A DNA stretch of 64,000 bases from Metallyticus violacea (taxonomy: Eukaryota > Arthropoda > Insecta > Mantodea > Metallyticidae): the NCBI GenBank assembly GCA_030762175.1, contig CM060833.1, positions 163,209,501 to 163,273,500 on the forward strand, written 5' to 3'. The notes under the pieces were generated by a model. That model did no database searches. It saw nothing but the letters and a program-made list of their open reading frames with translations, and had not been told where the DNA came from. The translations under genes and the position numbers were made by a program. Below, piece by piece: positions 1 through 11,601 of the stretch (its first letter is position 1; each line of letters opens with the position of its first letter).

Positions 1-564
1 TAGAGGACGCCAAGGACCCCATGGGACAGTAAAAGTCCAAGAAGAAGATTTAATTAAATAAACTATTTTTGCATTTCTGTTTCCCTTTCTGTTTTTAGAG
101 GTTATAGGGCCTAACATGTTATCTTTTGATTAGAAAAGTGTCATTTCGAATTATTGCAGCAAAAGCAGTTCGCACAGGAAGAAATAGCTAAACGGCTGCA
201 AATTTTACAAAAATCAGTAAAAATATACCAGACTTTGAAATATGAACATAGTCAATACTCCTGACAATATTATAAGTGAAAACAAATTAAACCCATGAAC
301 TCGTCGTGAACTTGTACAGTAAACTAAAGACGACAGAATAACTATGATCTATGATTTGAAGGTGTTTCTAGAGAAGTATGGAGTTAATGATTGCGCTTAT
401 GTTCGTTAAAGATTTATTAACGCAGGTCAACCAGTACGCTGTTTGTGAACATGATTAGAGCAAGGTAAGCAATGGCTCGGGCGGTAATTGAGACTTGCAT
501 GCGGAGGTCCCAGATTCAGTTCCTGCTGAACCAGACATGGTCGCTTAGGCAAATTCTGGAGAAA
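1..564. other. No recognisable feature
   Basis: AT-rich sequence with no convincing open frame, repeat or RNA signal that I can identify. The short open frames here have no recognisable family signature. Confidence 0.5.
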
Positions 565-650
565 AATATTTACTTTTCACGACTTTTCCGCTCTCCCATT
601 TCATACCATTATATTCCAATGGCTTTGTTACAGGATGGAAAGTGTCAGAG
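565..650 (+). repeat. Fragment of a tRNA-derived SINE tail (third SINE family)
   Basis: The stretch reading as tttactttt-cacgac-ttttccgct-ctcccatttc resembles the body of the tRNA-headed repeat at about 44860-45075 (reverse strand there), which has the same order of words after its tRNA-like head. Here only the body is recognisable; the head is missing. Only about 60 bp is compared by eye, so chance similarity is not fully excluded. Confidence 0.35.
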
Positions 651-2906
651 CGCGGTGTGATGGTTACTTGCCCCGGTGTCTGGAAAGGAAGCGGAAGGGA
701 CTGAAACAACGGGGGAGAGGGGATGGGGCTTCCACCGGCGTTGGGCACTTGAGTTATTTGTGGAATCAGAGTAGTTTCCAAAAGTAAACGTTGAATTGCA
801 GACAGGGACTTCTGAATGCAATCTTGTGTTGCGTGTTAGTTCTGTCTTTGCCTGAAAAGAGAAACATCACTCCCAAGTTTATGTACCTACGAGTCTTGGA
901 ACAGAAAGGATGAATGAAACAATATTTTTTAATACAGTAGCATTAAATTTTACTTTAACACTATCTAAAAATGTTGTGTTTAAGTGCATTCAACTGAAGT
1001 ACTATTCAAGCACGAAATTAACTGCTCTTACCATGATGAGTGAATACAATTAGAAACTATTCGTTAATGATGATTTTAAATTGCACTTCCAAAAGATATT
1101 ACTTGATAAGAAAAGGTGAGTACCTTGTAAGCGGTGCATAAAAGTAAATGAGCGATTGTTAAACCACAACTAAGAAAAGAAAGAGTATCAGTTAATAAAC
1201 GGGCAAAGACACAGTAGGATTTTGAAACGGGAAGTTATTGAAAATGCTTCTGAAAGATCTGCTAAAATTTTCATACTGAGATCTCCAATGGTAACATTGA
1301 TTCTGTAACAACTACATACATAAATAGAATTCGTAGAAACATGCACCATACCCGTCTTGTTATGAGATTAAAACTGCCAAAATCTTCTGTTTTAAATTGT
1401 TTTAAAATAAAATTAAGCTTTTTATTGCAACGACTGTAAAAAACATCTTAGGCTTTTCAACAGAAACGAGCTTGTTAATATGTTCAAGTGGGTGTGAGGT
1501 GATCTACGCTGATAGCACATTCAAGGGCTGTTCAAGATACTTTCCAAATATTTACCATTCATGGAATAGATAGCTTTATCTATTTAATAGGTTTGAAAAG
1601 GCAGTAAGGACAAAATATTCATAAGTTGTAAACCATTTATTTCTTTAACATCATGATAATGTAAATCCGTGATTAGCTGGCATGGATCCCCCCCACCATT
1701 GCGAACCTTGCACGAAACTACAAGTGAGGGGGGGGGGTATTGTAGGTGTTAGACAGCGTGCAAATGGCGGCGGCTTTTTAGTCATTATGTGCAGATTTTG
1801 CTCAGTAATAGGGTATCAGAAAGCAATCTCACGAGCTTCGGGCGGAGTGAACGTCAAACGCCGCTGTGGCTGATAAGGTGAATGTCAAATGGGAATAGGG
1901 ACCCTTGCTTTGCGTGTGAGCTGAAAGAAGCAAGAGGTTTGTCACGTAAAACGTTATTCAAGCGCGTTTTCCTTTGCTGTACAAACAGATAGCGAGCACT
2001 AGATAACAGTGAACTGTAGCTGAGCAATAGTCAGATTGAACTCCGGGTTTTGCGTGTGGAAATTTATCTGATGATACGCACGGAGAGCGCTCATGCTCTG
2101 AAACGCGAGCGTTGGTATTTTTGCCTCTGTGCGTAAAACCCAACGACAGGAAATATGCTGAAAATGCATGAAGCTCCAATCTATCGCAATTCTGTTAGCT
2201 GCTCGTGCGCTGTGATATTCCACCAACGTTTGCTACCAACATCATTACAACATCTGGTTGAATGAAATTGATAAGTTAGACCTGCTTTGTGTTTTACAAG
2301 TAGTGAAATATGGTGGGTTGGTGAGACTGAACAGCCTTGTTATTCACTACAGTTTCTTGGCTCTTAATATCGTACCCACTTCCTAGCACCGAGTTTAATC
2401 TCTGTATAAGCTCGTGATTTGAAGTTCTTTATTTTCTAAACTAAACCACTAATGACGATTTTACCTAGAAAATAACAGGGTGTAATGTTTCTATGTTGAA
2501 ATTTGAAAAAAAATGACATGCTAACCATTCACTGCGCAATAGATACTACAGAAGACTTGTCAATATGAATAATGAAAGGCATATTAAATAGGGAAACAGT
2601 AAAAACACAAAGTAATATTAATAATTGATAGAAATAACCGTTCTCACACATTTGACAGCCACTATAATGTCATATTACTGAAAGGTTGCAAAATTGCCAT
2701 GCTGGTATTAACGTATTTATAAGACAGACGTTTAGTGAACTATGTAACTTTTTTAGGGTTGTTTTATTTTAGTTTTAAATTCACTTAGTTATTTTTCAGC
2801 CATTTGGTTATATACCGTGTCTTTCATCTATTTATATTCCTCGTTATCGTTAACTTTTATCCCACAAACTACATCTTTTACTGTAACGAAAAGATTTTTC
2901 TTTTGT
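651..2906. other. Gene-free stretch, with a G/C-rich patch at 1681-2220
   Basis: No gene or known repeat recognised. A C-run near 1688 and a G-run of about 11 bases near 1728 lie in a patch that is less AT-rich than its surroundings. Short open frames on both strands in this patch (1682-1873 plus, 1958-2226 minus) show no family signature and no splice-site arrangement that I trust. Confidence 0.45.
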
Positions 2907-3195
2907 TATTTATTTATTTACGGATGCGGTTTAACATCTCAGGTCATTAGCGTTCCATTCAACTCAGGGCGTGAAACGACCGACAATTTTTGCTCAAAGG
3001 CCTCTCTTTCATACTTGAGGTTCTTTATCGTGCCGTAAATGTACGACACGGAACCCACGGCTTTACTTCCCTTCCGAAGGAAGCCATACTTAGGATTTTT
3101 ACACCCGAAAAAAATCTACTGGTCCTGGCCGGGATCGAACCCGCGATCTTGTGTTTAGAAGGCAAGTGTGGTTACCACTACAGCACCAGGACCGA
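2907..3195 (-). repeat. SINE-A copy (tRNA-Arg-like head), minus strand
   Basis: Near full-length tRNA-derived SINE. On the minus strand the head lies at about 3119-3195, with an A-box-like block (gtagtggtaa-type) and a B-box-like ggatcgaaccc-type block. The body includes the ggcttccttcgg / gaagggaagtaaagccgtggg segment and the gtacgacacgg segment. The tail ends near the words gatgttaaa...aaataaataa. The same order of blocks occurs at 4562, 15907, 23228, 45824 and 50453. Confidence 0.85.
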
Positions 3196-3974
3196 CAACG
3201 AAGGGATGGAAATCAGAATTTGGAACACGTGGTCTGTATAGTGAATAGGGAAGGATAACTCACAAAAGTTTAGTGATATCTTCTCGGGTATGTGGACTTG
3301 GTACGGCTTTACAGTCAAAGAACCGTTCATCAACTACCGAAGACTTTTGACATATGTTTTGTTTCACCACGGAAGAATATATCGACCAAAATAGTTCCTT
3401 AATTATCCCACAAAAATATAGTTTTGACTTTACAGACCAAGGGTAACGCATTAAACGTTTTCTTCCCAAAGAGAGTAGCATGGTGGCGTTCCATGGATTA
3501 TCTTATGCTAGAAGTTATGAATCCATGTTTTATCTTCCGTTACAATGCTGAGCAAGAAAGCATCACATTCATCCCTTCAGCATCAAGTAACTCAAAACGG
3601 ATTATGGCTTTTGTCCCTTATGATCATTAGGCAGTTAGGCTTAGAAAGATCTATTTGGCACAATTTTTAAATGTTGTAACAGGTAGATAATTGTTTAGAC
3701 AATGCAGACAGAGCAATCAAGATAAGCAGCAAGTTGTCTGTATTTGTCGATAGTTTTGAATAAGGATATCGGCACGTTCCGTTGTTATTGTTCTGAACCT
3801 CCGGATTATTGGTGAGAATCTCTCCATTTTTTCCAATGATGCCCGACTGACAATCATTTTAATCCATTGGCACCTCTTCACACCAATTGCTTAAACGCTT
3901 CTGAATGGAGTTAATGGTCTCATTTTTCGCCAAAAGAAATTCAATTACGGCTCTTTTTGACACACGCATCACTT
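3196..3974. other. No recognisable feature
   Basis: Unique-looking AT-rich sequence. The open frame at 3424-3630 has no recognisable motif and no supporting splice or promoter context. Confidence 0.45.
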
Positions 3975-4025
3975 ACAGCAGGGATTCTCAACTTATGGTA
4001 CGCGTACCATTAATGGCACGTGAGC
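3975..4025 (+). mobile_element. hAT-like transposon terminus (relic)
   Basis: The block begins cag-cagggattctcaact and continues tatggtacgcgtaccatt. It resembles the common hAT/Charlie-type terminal motif, a CAG-start followed by ggttctcaa and a ggtacgcgtacc palindrome. I could not find a matching inverted end within the next kilobase, so this is read as a one-ended, decayed relic. No transposase segment is visible nearby. Confidence 0.45.
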
Positions 4026-4561
4026 TACTGCCGAATGGTACCTAACAATTTTAACAAATAAGATACATTTAGATTTATCTTAGAAAACCAAATATCTACA
4101 GTTATACTATAATTAAACGGAAACAATAGACTTTACATTAACATAAAAACTTTGAGTGAATAATACGGAAGCTGAATTTTTATCCTGTGGCAATGACAGA
4201 GCGCAACTCGAATGTACTTGATCACAACAATGAAATTCATTTTGTCGTTTGTTTAGCTGAGAAACGTATTTACAGTTACTCCATTTATCAATGGAGTTAC
4301 ATTACTGCTGTTGGATGCTTTTTATTTGCTAAATTGTCAGATTCGAAAGTTAACCAGAGCAAGTAGTGATTAGTTAAAGGACTCTGCTCGAAAAGCTCAA
4401 AGGGAGAAATGAGTGTAAGCGGGGCAAATAATTCCACTCTGCCAGACACCACTACTTCTAATGCTAAGCATCCAAACAAAGGACACCTTTATACAAAAGT
4501 AACAAAAGGTCCCGTACACAAGTAATACACAAGTACAATATATGCTATTTATATGATTTCA
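4026..4561. other. No recognisable feature (possible decayed hAT interior)
   Basis: AT-rich DNA following the hAT-like terminus. No coding similarity or second terminus was seen. Confidence 0.35.
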
Positions 4562-4849
4562 TCGATCCTGGTGGTGCAGTGGTAACTATACTTGCCTTTT
4601 AAACTCAAGATCTCGGGTTCGAACCCGGCCAGGATCGATGGATTTTTTCGGGCGTAAAAATCCAAAGTGTGGCTTCCTTCGGAAGGGAAGTAAAGCCGTG
4701 GGTCCCGTGTTGTACATTTACGGCACGATAAAGAACCTCAAGCCTGAAAAAAGAGGCCTCAGAGAAAATTTGTCGGCCGTTTTAGACTAAATTGAATTGG
4801 ACGCTGATGACCTGAGATGTTAAAGAGCATCCGCAAATAAACCAAATCA
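4562..4849 (+). repeat. SINE-A copy (tRNA-Arg-like head), plus strand
   Basis: The head at 4564-4640 has the A-box-like ggtgcagtggtaac and B-box-like gggttcgaacccgg, with gatcctgg / ccaggatc ends that can pair like a tRNA acceptor stem. The ttttttcgggcgtaaaaatcc and ggcttccttcggaaggg body blocks and the gatgttaaagagc...aaataaacc tail follow in order. Confidence 0.9.
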
Positions 4850-4922
4850 TCATATGATTTCGCAAATACTGGAGATGAAGTAAAAACCATCCCAATACCG
4901 CAGTGTAGGATTTGTCATTGTT

Positions 4923-5202
4923 TTTAATAGTGTTTAACACCCGTTTTTACTACTGAGGCATCACAGGCGGTGGATACCGTTGATACATGAGATGAAATGA
5001 TATCTTGGGAAAGAATTTTTTTTTAAGGTAGGAAGCGTTCCAGGCCTAAGTTTAGAGTACCTCCCGGTATTTGCCAGTTATGAGGACTGAGGAAAACCTG
5101 AAAAAAACGCAATCAGAGAGGACGGTCCTGGTGGGATTCAAACCCCAGAACTCCCGCTGACTAGCCCGCGCCCTAACGACCTCAACCAACCGTGACGGTG
5201 TG
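4923..5202 (-). repeat. SINE-B copy (Ser/Leu-tRNA-like head), minus strand
   Basis: Read on the minus strand: a tRNA-like head with a ggccgaggtcgttaaggc-type A box and a ggggttcgaatccc-type B box (changed here to ggggtttgaatccc), then gaccgtcctc, cctcagtcctcat, caaatgccgggaggtactc and ggcctggaacg. The tail ends ...gtttaacactatta in the family sense. It lies about 75 bp from the SINE-A copy, in the opposite orientation. Confidence 0.85.
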
Positions 5203-5772
5203 ATTTGTCATGAAATACTGATGGTTCTGATGGTGCAGTGGCAGCACCAGAGTGGTGAATCAACCCCCCCCCCCCCAAAGAATGCATAATGGGTGTACGT
5301 GTCATTTATTGGTTTTGTAGTAAACGTAATAGAAGTCATTAATAATCGGAGATATCCATATTAACGACATATCCCAGAGTATAAGACGCATTCAAAACCT
5401 CAAAGTAGCTTACAGGGCATTAACAGATAAACAGGAACGGTACTGCACAGATAAGAACTTGGAATAAATTCTAAACCACAGAATAGAAGCATGAAATTTA
5501 GATCCGCTTTGTTTTGAACTGTTATCGCCGCAATATATCACACTACTAACTGACTATTAGAAATGTAAATTCATGGAGTGGAAAGACATTGATATGTTGC
5601 TTTGATCGGTTTATTTGATTGACATATCAGATCATATTATTGTACAGTGAAACTTATTTATAATCGGTTTTATTTATATATGTGAAAAAACACATATTTC
5701 ACAAATGATCTGATTCTAATGCCAGGATTTAACAACAGAGCACATCAACCAAAACACACAATATATGCTTGA
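5203..5772. other. Short SINE-A head-like scrap and C-run; otherwise no feature
   Basis: At about 5222-5245 the words gttctgatggtgcagtggcag look like the first bases of a SINE-A head. The match breaks before a B box and runs into a C homopolymer at about 5264-5276. The rest to 5772 shows nothing recognisable. Confidence 0.35.
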
Positions 5773-6056
5773 CCGCCACGGATGGCCGAGGTCGTTAAGG
5801 CGCGGACTCGTGAGCGGAAGGTCTGGGGTTGGAATCCCTCTAGAACCGTCCTCCCTGACTGAGGTTTTTTTCCAGGTTCTCCTCAGTTCTCATAAATGAC
5901 AAATGCCAGGGAGGTACTCTAAACTTAAGCTTGGAGCGTTTCCTTCCTTCAAAAAATTCCCTTCCCAATATATCATTTCACATCATGTATAACTAGTGTC
6001 CACTGCCTGTGATGTCTCAGTAATAAAATTGGACGTTAAACACTATTAAAAAAACA
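5773..6056 (+). repeat. SINE-B copy, plus strand
   Basis: Complete family order: ccgccacgg, ggccgaggtcgttaaggcg (A-box side), a B box altered to ggggttggaatccc, cgtcctccctgactgagg, cctcagttctcat, caaatgccagggaggtac, ggagcgtttccttcc, aatatatcatttcacat, gtctcagtaat, then aaacactattaaaa at the 3' end. Similar to the copies at 20930 and 58785. Confidence 0.9.
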
Positions 6057-7002
6057 ATATATGCAGCACACTTCCATTACAAAGTGAAAGGAAAGTAGTT
6101 TACATACGTGATGAAAGTAATTGTTAAGCGAAAGAGGCTGGGTATAGCAGGTTTATATTCTATGCAAAGCCGAGACAGAAGAACTGCTGTAAAAACGCCG
6201 TTTTAAACCCTTTTATTACCTTTGGCAAGCTTTTAAATTGTTTTAAATACAAATTACTGTAACCCTCTGTACTAATGTGTTTTTCCAATTATATGAATAA
6301 GGCCCAGGCCATTGCAAGGTGGAAACAAAGCCTGTGTTAAAAACATTCGAGAGTTTAGAATATGTAACATCTGAAAGCTGAACGACAGCTATAAAGCTCG
6401 TGTCATATCGAATATCAGGACTCGTAATTCTGCAGTTTTCAAGCAATAAGACCTAGTGACAGCCTGTGGGAGTATATGGAATAAAAACGGCAATGGAAAT
6501 AAGAGAAGCACGTTTCAAATATCTTAGTAGTGGTTTTATGTAAGACAGGGCGCAACTCCGGCACTTTTTCTGCAAATGTGTAGAAATCTATTCCCTACCT
6601 TCAGGGCATATATCGAGCTATAGAGAAAATTATATAAGGTATTTAGAGGAAAGTAAAATGAAACATGCTCACAATTTAGACTTAGTAGTTTCCATGATAT
6701 TTGGACGAAGGTTGCAAGAAACTTCCTGACATCTTGATCCCCTTAACAAATACAATTGAAAGTATACTTTACAGCACAGATGAGGGTGAACGTGGTTTCA
6801 ATGTTATGAATATAATCGTCAACAACCTCCCCCCCCCCCGGTTTTAACGTATCTGATAGCCTAAAGAATACATGAATGGATTTGGTGAAATGAATGCAAA
6901 AGTCAGTTCGGAGCCTGCAATAGTTAAAATTACTTTTAAGGTATTTGACTTATCAGGGCAAGGAAAAACTCCACAAAAAAAAAATATCTAGGCAACGGAC
7001 TT
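6057..7002. other. No recognisable feature (C-run near 6828)
   Basis: AT-rich non-coding sequence. A C homopolymer of about 11-12 bases lies near 6828-6839. No family signature was seen in the short open frames. Confidence 0.45.
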
Positions 7003-7075
7003 CGCGGGATTTGAATGAGGGACATTTACATTTGCAAGCAGACACGCTGACCACAGGATCACGAAGACGGTCAAC
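7003..7075 (-). repeat. Possible tRNA-like SINE head (relic)
   Basis: On the minus strand the segment reads gtggtcagcgtgtctgcttgc and, further on, attcaaatcccgcg. This is an A-box/B-box arrangement like a tRNA-derived SINE head but with poor internal pairing. A similar but weaker B-box-like block is at 7216-7250. The family was not identified. Confidence 0.25.
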
Positions 7076-7372
7076 AAAACCGCGTATGTCTGTAATGTTC
7101 ATAAAACTCAGCGGTCTGACAGTTTGTAGATGGAAATCTGTACCAGGATTGCTATATCATCGCTCAGCTGATGAACGCCTATTAGCCTAACAACAAAAAG
7201 CGAACACTTTACCCAAGACTTCATGAGATTTGAATCAGAGACCTCTAGAAGGAATTTCTTTTTATTGGGTAAGAATATATAATCATTTATTCGCTATTAT
7301 TTTCTTAATTTGCTGATAATAAGTGTCGATTAGTACTATTTTTAAAAGAACAGTAGCATTACAACTAATTCT

Positions 7373-7375
7373 ATC

Positions 7376-7423
<48 letters not shown>
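7373..7423. repeat. (AAT)n microsatellite
   Basis: About 17 uninterrupted AAT/ATA repeats. The open frame across it, with a leucine run, is a repeat artefact. Confidence 0.95.
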
Positions 7424-7424
<1 letters not shown>

Positions 7425-7498
7425 CTCTTATCGCGAAGCGCTGTGTATTATATTTCTTTATGATTATAATCCTGCTTTCACGTAACTTTTGTCCACAA

Positions 7499-7767
7499 TG
7501 TGTAAAATATTTTGCAAAAGAAGCTGTGAAGAAATGTGACTTCAAGGAGATCGACCATCTAAGTGTGACGAAGAAGTGACGGATGCTGTTTATGCCCGTT
7601 TTGCAGACAAGACTTCTGACTATTTGGGGGTGGAGGTTGAAATGTTAATTAAAAGATGTGAAAAGTGTATTGAAATAAAGGGTAAATATATTGAAAAGTG
7701 AAATATAGTTTTTGTCTTTACCATACCTAGAAAATGGTAAGGCCGGAAACTTATGGACCTACCCTCG
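7499..7767 (+). mobile_element. mariner transposase 3' remnant with terminal inverted repeat
   Basis: Plus-strand reading gives a mariner C-terminus: a block with the residues AKEAVKKCDFKEIDHL, then CDEEVTDAVYARFADKTSDY, then a lysine-rich end and a stop near 7697. The 3' end, at about 7738-7767, matches the terminal inverted repeat of the near-complete mariner at 42394-43684 (gaccta-ccctcg type). Comparison with that copy shows that the catalytic-Asp region between HL and CDEEV is deleted here. The left end of the element is lost. It is non-functional. Confidence 0.75.
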
Positions 7768-8880
7768 TAGCAGCTAATTAATATTTTAAGAAGCTTGGTT
7801 TGCCTTTGAGCGCTTCACTGATAACAATATAGAAAGTTCACGAGTGCTTCCTAGGGTTATTCTTAGCAGCCATTCGCAAGGTACCCGCAATGAAACATGT
7901 ATTTCATTAATATGAACACAGAGCTTTAAGAATATACCTGGAAACAAATGTTGCAGACTGTAACTAACATTCATCCTTTTAAATGATATAACGGTTCAGA
8001 AAACCCTGCGCAGCATGATTAAACTTGAAACGACATTCCCTCGACCGGAAAGCAGATTAACTGTACTGTGAGCCACAACGTGTAATCGACCATTTAATTT
8101 TGTCTTTCTAAATCTCTCTTTGCTCTCATTCCGTACATGTATGCGTCAGTTACTATTTTGTAGAAACCTAAGCGTTCTATCCAGTAGCTGCTGTATTCTC
8201 TTATTTTATCACTGGGCAAGAATTAGGAATGTTACATTTTAAGTTCTACCTAAAACTTGATATGGTGAACACCTAAAAACTATAGTTGAGAGTGTAATGT
8301 GTTGTACTTTGAGATTTCACTCATCCCGTTAAAAGGTCATATAACCTCGAAGACATTTAAAATAAAGAATCTATTGGTAGATTTCGTCATTGATAGCACA
8401 CATTCCCTTTTTAAATATAGACATATTCTCAGCGTATATTTAAAAAAGAAAAATGCTCTATAGGGTTAATTTTGAATTGTAAAGAACCTCCGAATAGAAC
8501 AGGTTCCGGGTAGGCGTTTCTTTTAGCACGAATTGCGTATGCGATATCTTACTTTAAATTTGGTTTTGGAAGTTTAAAGTAAGATTTTTTTTAAAGTATT
8601 TAATAAGTCCAATTTTTTAAAAAAAAGTTTAACATCTAGGTTTAAAAATTTTCTCTGAATAAATTTTAAATTTAACAAAGCTATAGTTTATTAATGTATG
8701 AAAAAAATGTAAATTATGATACTAATTTGAAAATACTGAGGTTAATGTATACAATGCTGGTAACATATAATATGAATATGACAGAAAAGCAGGCCGCGGG
8801 ACGTTTCATTATGAAAAGATCTAAAGCGGTTCGCACTAGTGTGACATTTTGTTATGAAAGCGTTTTTTTTTTTTTTTGGA
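7768..8880. other. No recognisable feature; AT-rich
   Basis: Strongly AT-rich DNA, particularly 8390-8720, with a T homopolymer at about 8864-8877 that forms the tail junction of the following SINE-B copy. No coding or RNA signal was seen. Confidence 0.45.
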
Positions 8881-9055
8881 GTAGTGTTTAATGCCCGTTT
8901 TTACTACTCAAGCTTAAGTTTGGGGTACCTCCCCGGCATTTGCCACTTCTGAGGACTGAGAAAAACCTCAGTCAGGGAGGACGGTCCTGGCGAGATTCGA
9001 ACCCCGGACCTCCCGCTCACGAGTCCGCCCGTTAACGACCTTGGCCACCCGTGGG
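8881..9055 (-). repeat. SINE-B copy with internal deletion, minus strand
   Basis: The head is well preserved (B box ggttcgaatc type; aggtcgttaac). The segment between the 3' end (gtttaatgcccgtttttactac) and the ttaagtttggggtacc block is missing about 100 bp compared with other copies, giving a shortened copy of about 175 bp. A T-run precedes its 3' end on the plus strand, the equivalent of the A-tail. Confidence 0.85.
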
Positions 9056-9544
9056 AGTTTATGAAAATATAGAACACGTTCACACAAATTAGTGTTTAAT
9101 GGCTCAACTTCTGCAGAACATTTCGCTGTAGCCTCCGTGCAAAAAGCCCTGTGATTATTCTCATAGCAACGTCTGTTTTCTTTGAATGCTTAAAATACCC
9201 TGATCTGTTACTTTAGTTCTTCAGGTAGGCGAACTGGTGGAAAATAAACAATGTTTGTGTTAAACCGGCGTGAAAAGATGAACCGGTACATACAACTCAA
9301 GCGCCTTAGAAACAATGGATGAAGAAACATGGTAGTGAGGAAGATTTGAATCTGCAGCGTCGTTGTATGCAGAGGATTTCGAAAACTTCAGCTGCAGAGA
9401 AGACCCTTTAAGTTGAATAACTCCCTTGAAAATGAAAGAATACTTGATAATTTTAATATAAGAGATGTATGAGGTAATGTATATAAGCTTCCGTCCTGAC
9501 CATGATAGATTGGCGACAGAATAAAAATACGAATATAATTTTTC
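9056..9544. other. No recognisable feature
   Basis: No gene or repeat recognised between the SINE-B copy and the mariner relic. Confidence 0.4.
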
Positions 9545-11250
9545 AACTAAATCCAGCTTTACTCCGCGGCATTTCTTACACTTCTAAATTAACCTTTTAA
9601 TCCCACTAAAAATACATTCCGAACCTTTGTCTGAAAAATTCTGGCAAATGGCGTTCTACAACACATTATATTTCGTGAATCTGCGCCCTCGAATATCATA
9701 TTTCAGTTTTGAAATCGAATAAAGTTCCGGGCTGTACGGCGGATGATCTATCTCCTGGACTGCCTGTAGACGAACTCAGTACCTTTTCCTTGGTGGCACT
9801 GCATAATTGAACAGTAGCTAAACATATGAGGGGCAGTCAAATGAAAACCGAACACCCCCTACCAGGTGACAATGTAATTTGTTTTATTCAAAAGCAGTTG
9901 CCATAAGTATTAATACGTTTATCCCTTGGGAGACGAGACGATCAATTCCAGTCTTGCAGAAAGAGGTAGGTCGCTGACGGATCCACAACCTCACCACTCT
10001 TGCACTTCCTTGTCCGAATGAAACCGACCTCCATGAATGTCTCTCTCTTCAGGTAGTCAAAAACGTGAAAGTCACAAGCGGAAAGACCCCGGCTGTACGG
10101 AGGATGTTGAAGTGTTTCCCAGTCAACCATTGCAAGTGACTCCTGACATGCAGCCATTCTGTCAATCTTTTGTCTTTCCAGCAGTTGATGCGGAACCCAC
10201 TGCGAGCAAATTTTTCGGAACTGCTGGTGATCTTTCATAATGGCATACACGTCGACCTGAAGACGAAGTTCTTACTCTATGATTCGTCGGTTTTCCCGTA
10301 TCAGATCATCAATCCGCAATCACATCAGGCTTGGTGGGTCTGTCGCGGGCGAGGAGCATCTTGCTACGATGTGCATCCTTCCCGGAATCTCTGCTGCCAC
10401 TCTTGCGCATTTGTCAGGGACATGCAGCAGGCATGCGATGATGAATTTTGCGTTTTCCAGCACTCTCAACACCAAGAAAGCAACCACATCTCTATGCTTT
10501 CTTTGCTTGCCTCCTTTTCCAATGCTGGACGGGCACACTTATCACTACTGTCACCTCCAAAGTAATGAAGAAACTACTGTGTGGATCTATACGTTCACTA
10601 TGCATTTTTCCTACTCTAGAGATGGCAGTATCCATATGTGACAGCAGTGTTGCCATCTGTTGCGAGGAATGTGTTTTATGGTGGATGTTCGGTTTTCATT
10701 TGACTGCCCCTTGTACTACTTTCCAGTCATGATATGTTCATTAATTTGAGGTCTATCATCATAATAACTCTACATTCCCTAAAAAGTGTCATCATAATTT
10801 TCTTGTGGTGTGTTGGGACCTTTACCTTTCTAGGATAACCTACACCCATCTTCTGTTAACTCCAATCATCTCATACAGAAAGAGCGTTATAGTAAGGTCC
10901 ACAGTTTAGTCCCCAGTGCCCTCTCATTACCACGATAAATGTTCATCAAGTTGGACAATATTTCACGCGCACTAGTAGTTGAACTGCTGACGGGTCACCC
11001 ACTGGCCTTCGCCTTATGCGCTTGCAAATTTAGATGACGGATTTGAAACACAATAGTACTAGAAAACCCCAACTTTGCAGTTCGTTCTTTATCTTCAAAG
11101 GCATATCACTCAGAACTTGCTCCGACGAGGTGGGTGTATTCTTGTCACATCTTTAGCGGGCTGTCATAGCGTGGGTCATCTTCAAAGTTCTCGCTGCCCA
11201 AACGTCTAATATGAAGGGAAACTACCCCATACACACTGTCAAGAAAGGCT
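9545..11250 (-). mobile_element. Decayed mariner relic (outer), split by a second mariner insertion
   Basis: On the minus strand, going down from about 11220, fragments of a mariner transposase appear in order. First is an N-terminal piece with SLHIRRLGSENFEDDPRY. Then comes a region resembling the wing and linker with GNERALG. After an interruption at 10713-9827 comes the motif EIDHPPYSPELYSIS and a C-terminal piece with YDIRGRRF at about 9660-9760. Several stops and frameshifts are present. The order of pieces on both sides of the inner element shows that this was one element interrupted by a later insertion. The outer ends and inverted repeats were not located exactly. Confidence 0.6.
9827..10713 (-). 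mobile_element. Internally deleted mariner with intact inverted repeats, nested in the outer mariner
   Basis: The two ends are inverted copies: the 26 bases starting at about 9829 (aggggcagtcaaatgaaaac...) are the reverse complement of those ending at about 10711. Both ends are flanked by TA (9825-9826 and 10714-10715), the mariner target duplication. The element is 887 bp, against about 1.3 kb for intact mariners. The minus-strand frame 10250-9942 encodes MKDHQQFRKICSQWVPHQLL (linker after the HTH), then jumps directly to DWETLQHPPYSRGLSACDFH. This removes the region with the first two catalytic aspartates and keeps only the third (in ACDFH). Upstream, the IRENRRI stretch is broken by stops. 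It is a defective copy that could only have been mobilised in trans. Confidence 0.85.
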
Positions 11251-11567
11251 TAGTGTTTCTGTGTATATTTCCCTTTAATTAAATTTTAATCGCTGTTGTG
11301 TATTCAATTGTGTTCAAATTATATATTATGCAATAAAGCTGATTTTAATGAGCTTCATAAAGGAAATGAATGGCGTGACCGGAAAGTAAATTGTGAATAT
11401 TAGATAGCAGGAACCTCGCAAATGAATCGCGGTCTTCTAAGTCAGGCTGGAAACTTACCCACACACCTCATAAGATATTTAATGAAAACATGATGGTAGT
11501 AACATTGCATTTTAAACGAAATATGTAAATATACAGAGGGTTTACGTTAGTTTAGTTTAAGTTTAAA

Positions 11568-11601
<34 letters not shown>

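Noticed and set aside
1682..1873. Small plus-strand gene in the G/C-rich patch
   Set aside because: The frame crosses C and G homopolymers, has no family signature, and its start and stop have no supporting context.
4562..4640. Functional tRNA gene at SINE-A heads
   Set aside because: The A and B boxes and end pairing are tRNA-like, but the anticodon arm does not fold with a normal 7-base loop, and each head continues into the same ~220 bp body at several loci. These are SINE heads.
5773..5850. Functional tRNA-Ser/Leu gene at SINE-B heads
   Set aside because: No consistent acceptor stem or variable arm, and the same body follows at more than a dozen sites.
10037..10732. Plus-strand open frames of 67-131 codons
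   Set aside because: They are antisense shadows of the minus-strand mariner coding sequence at 9942-10250 and its upstream region.
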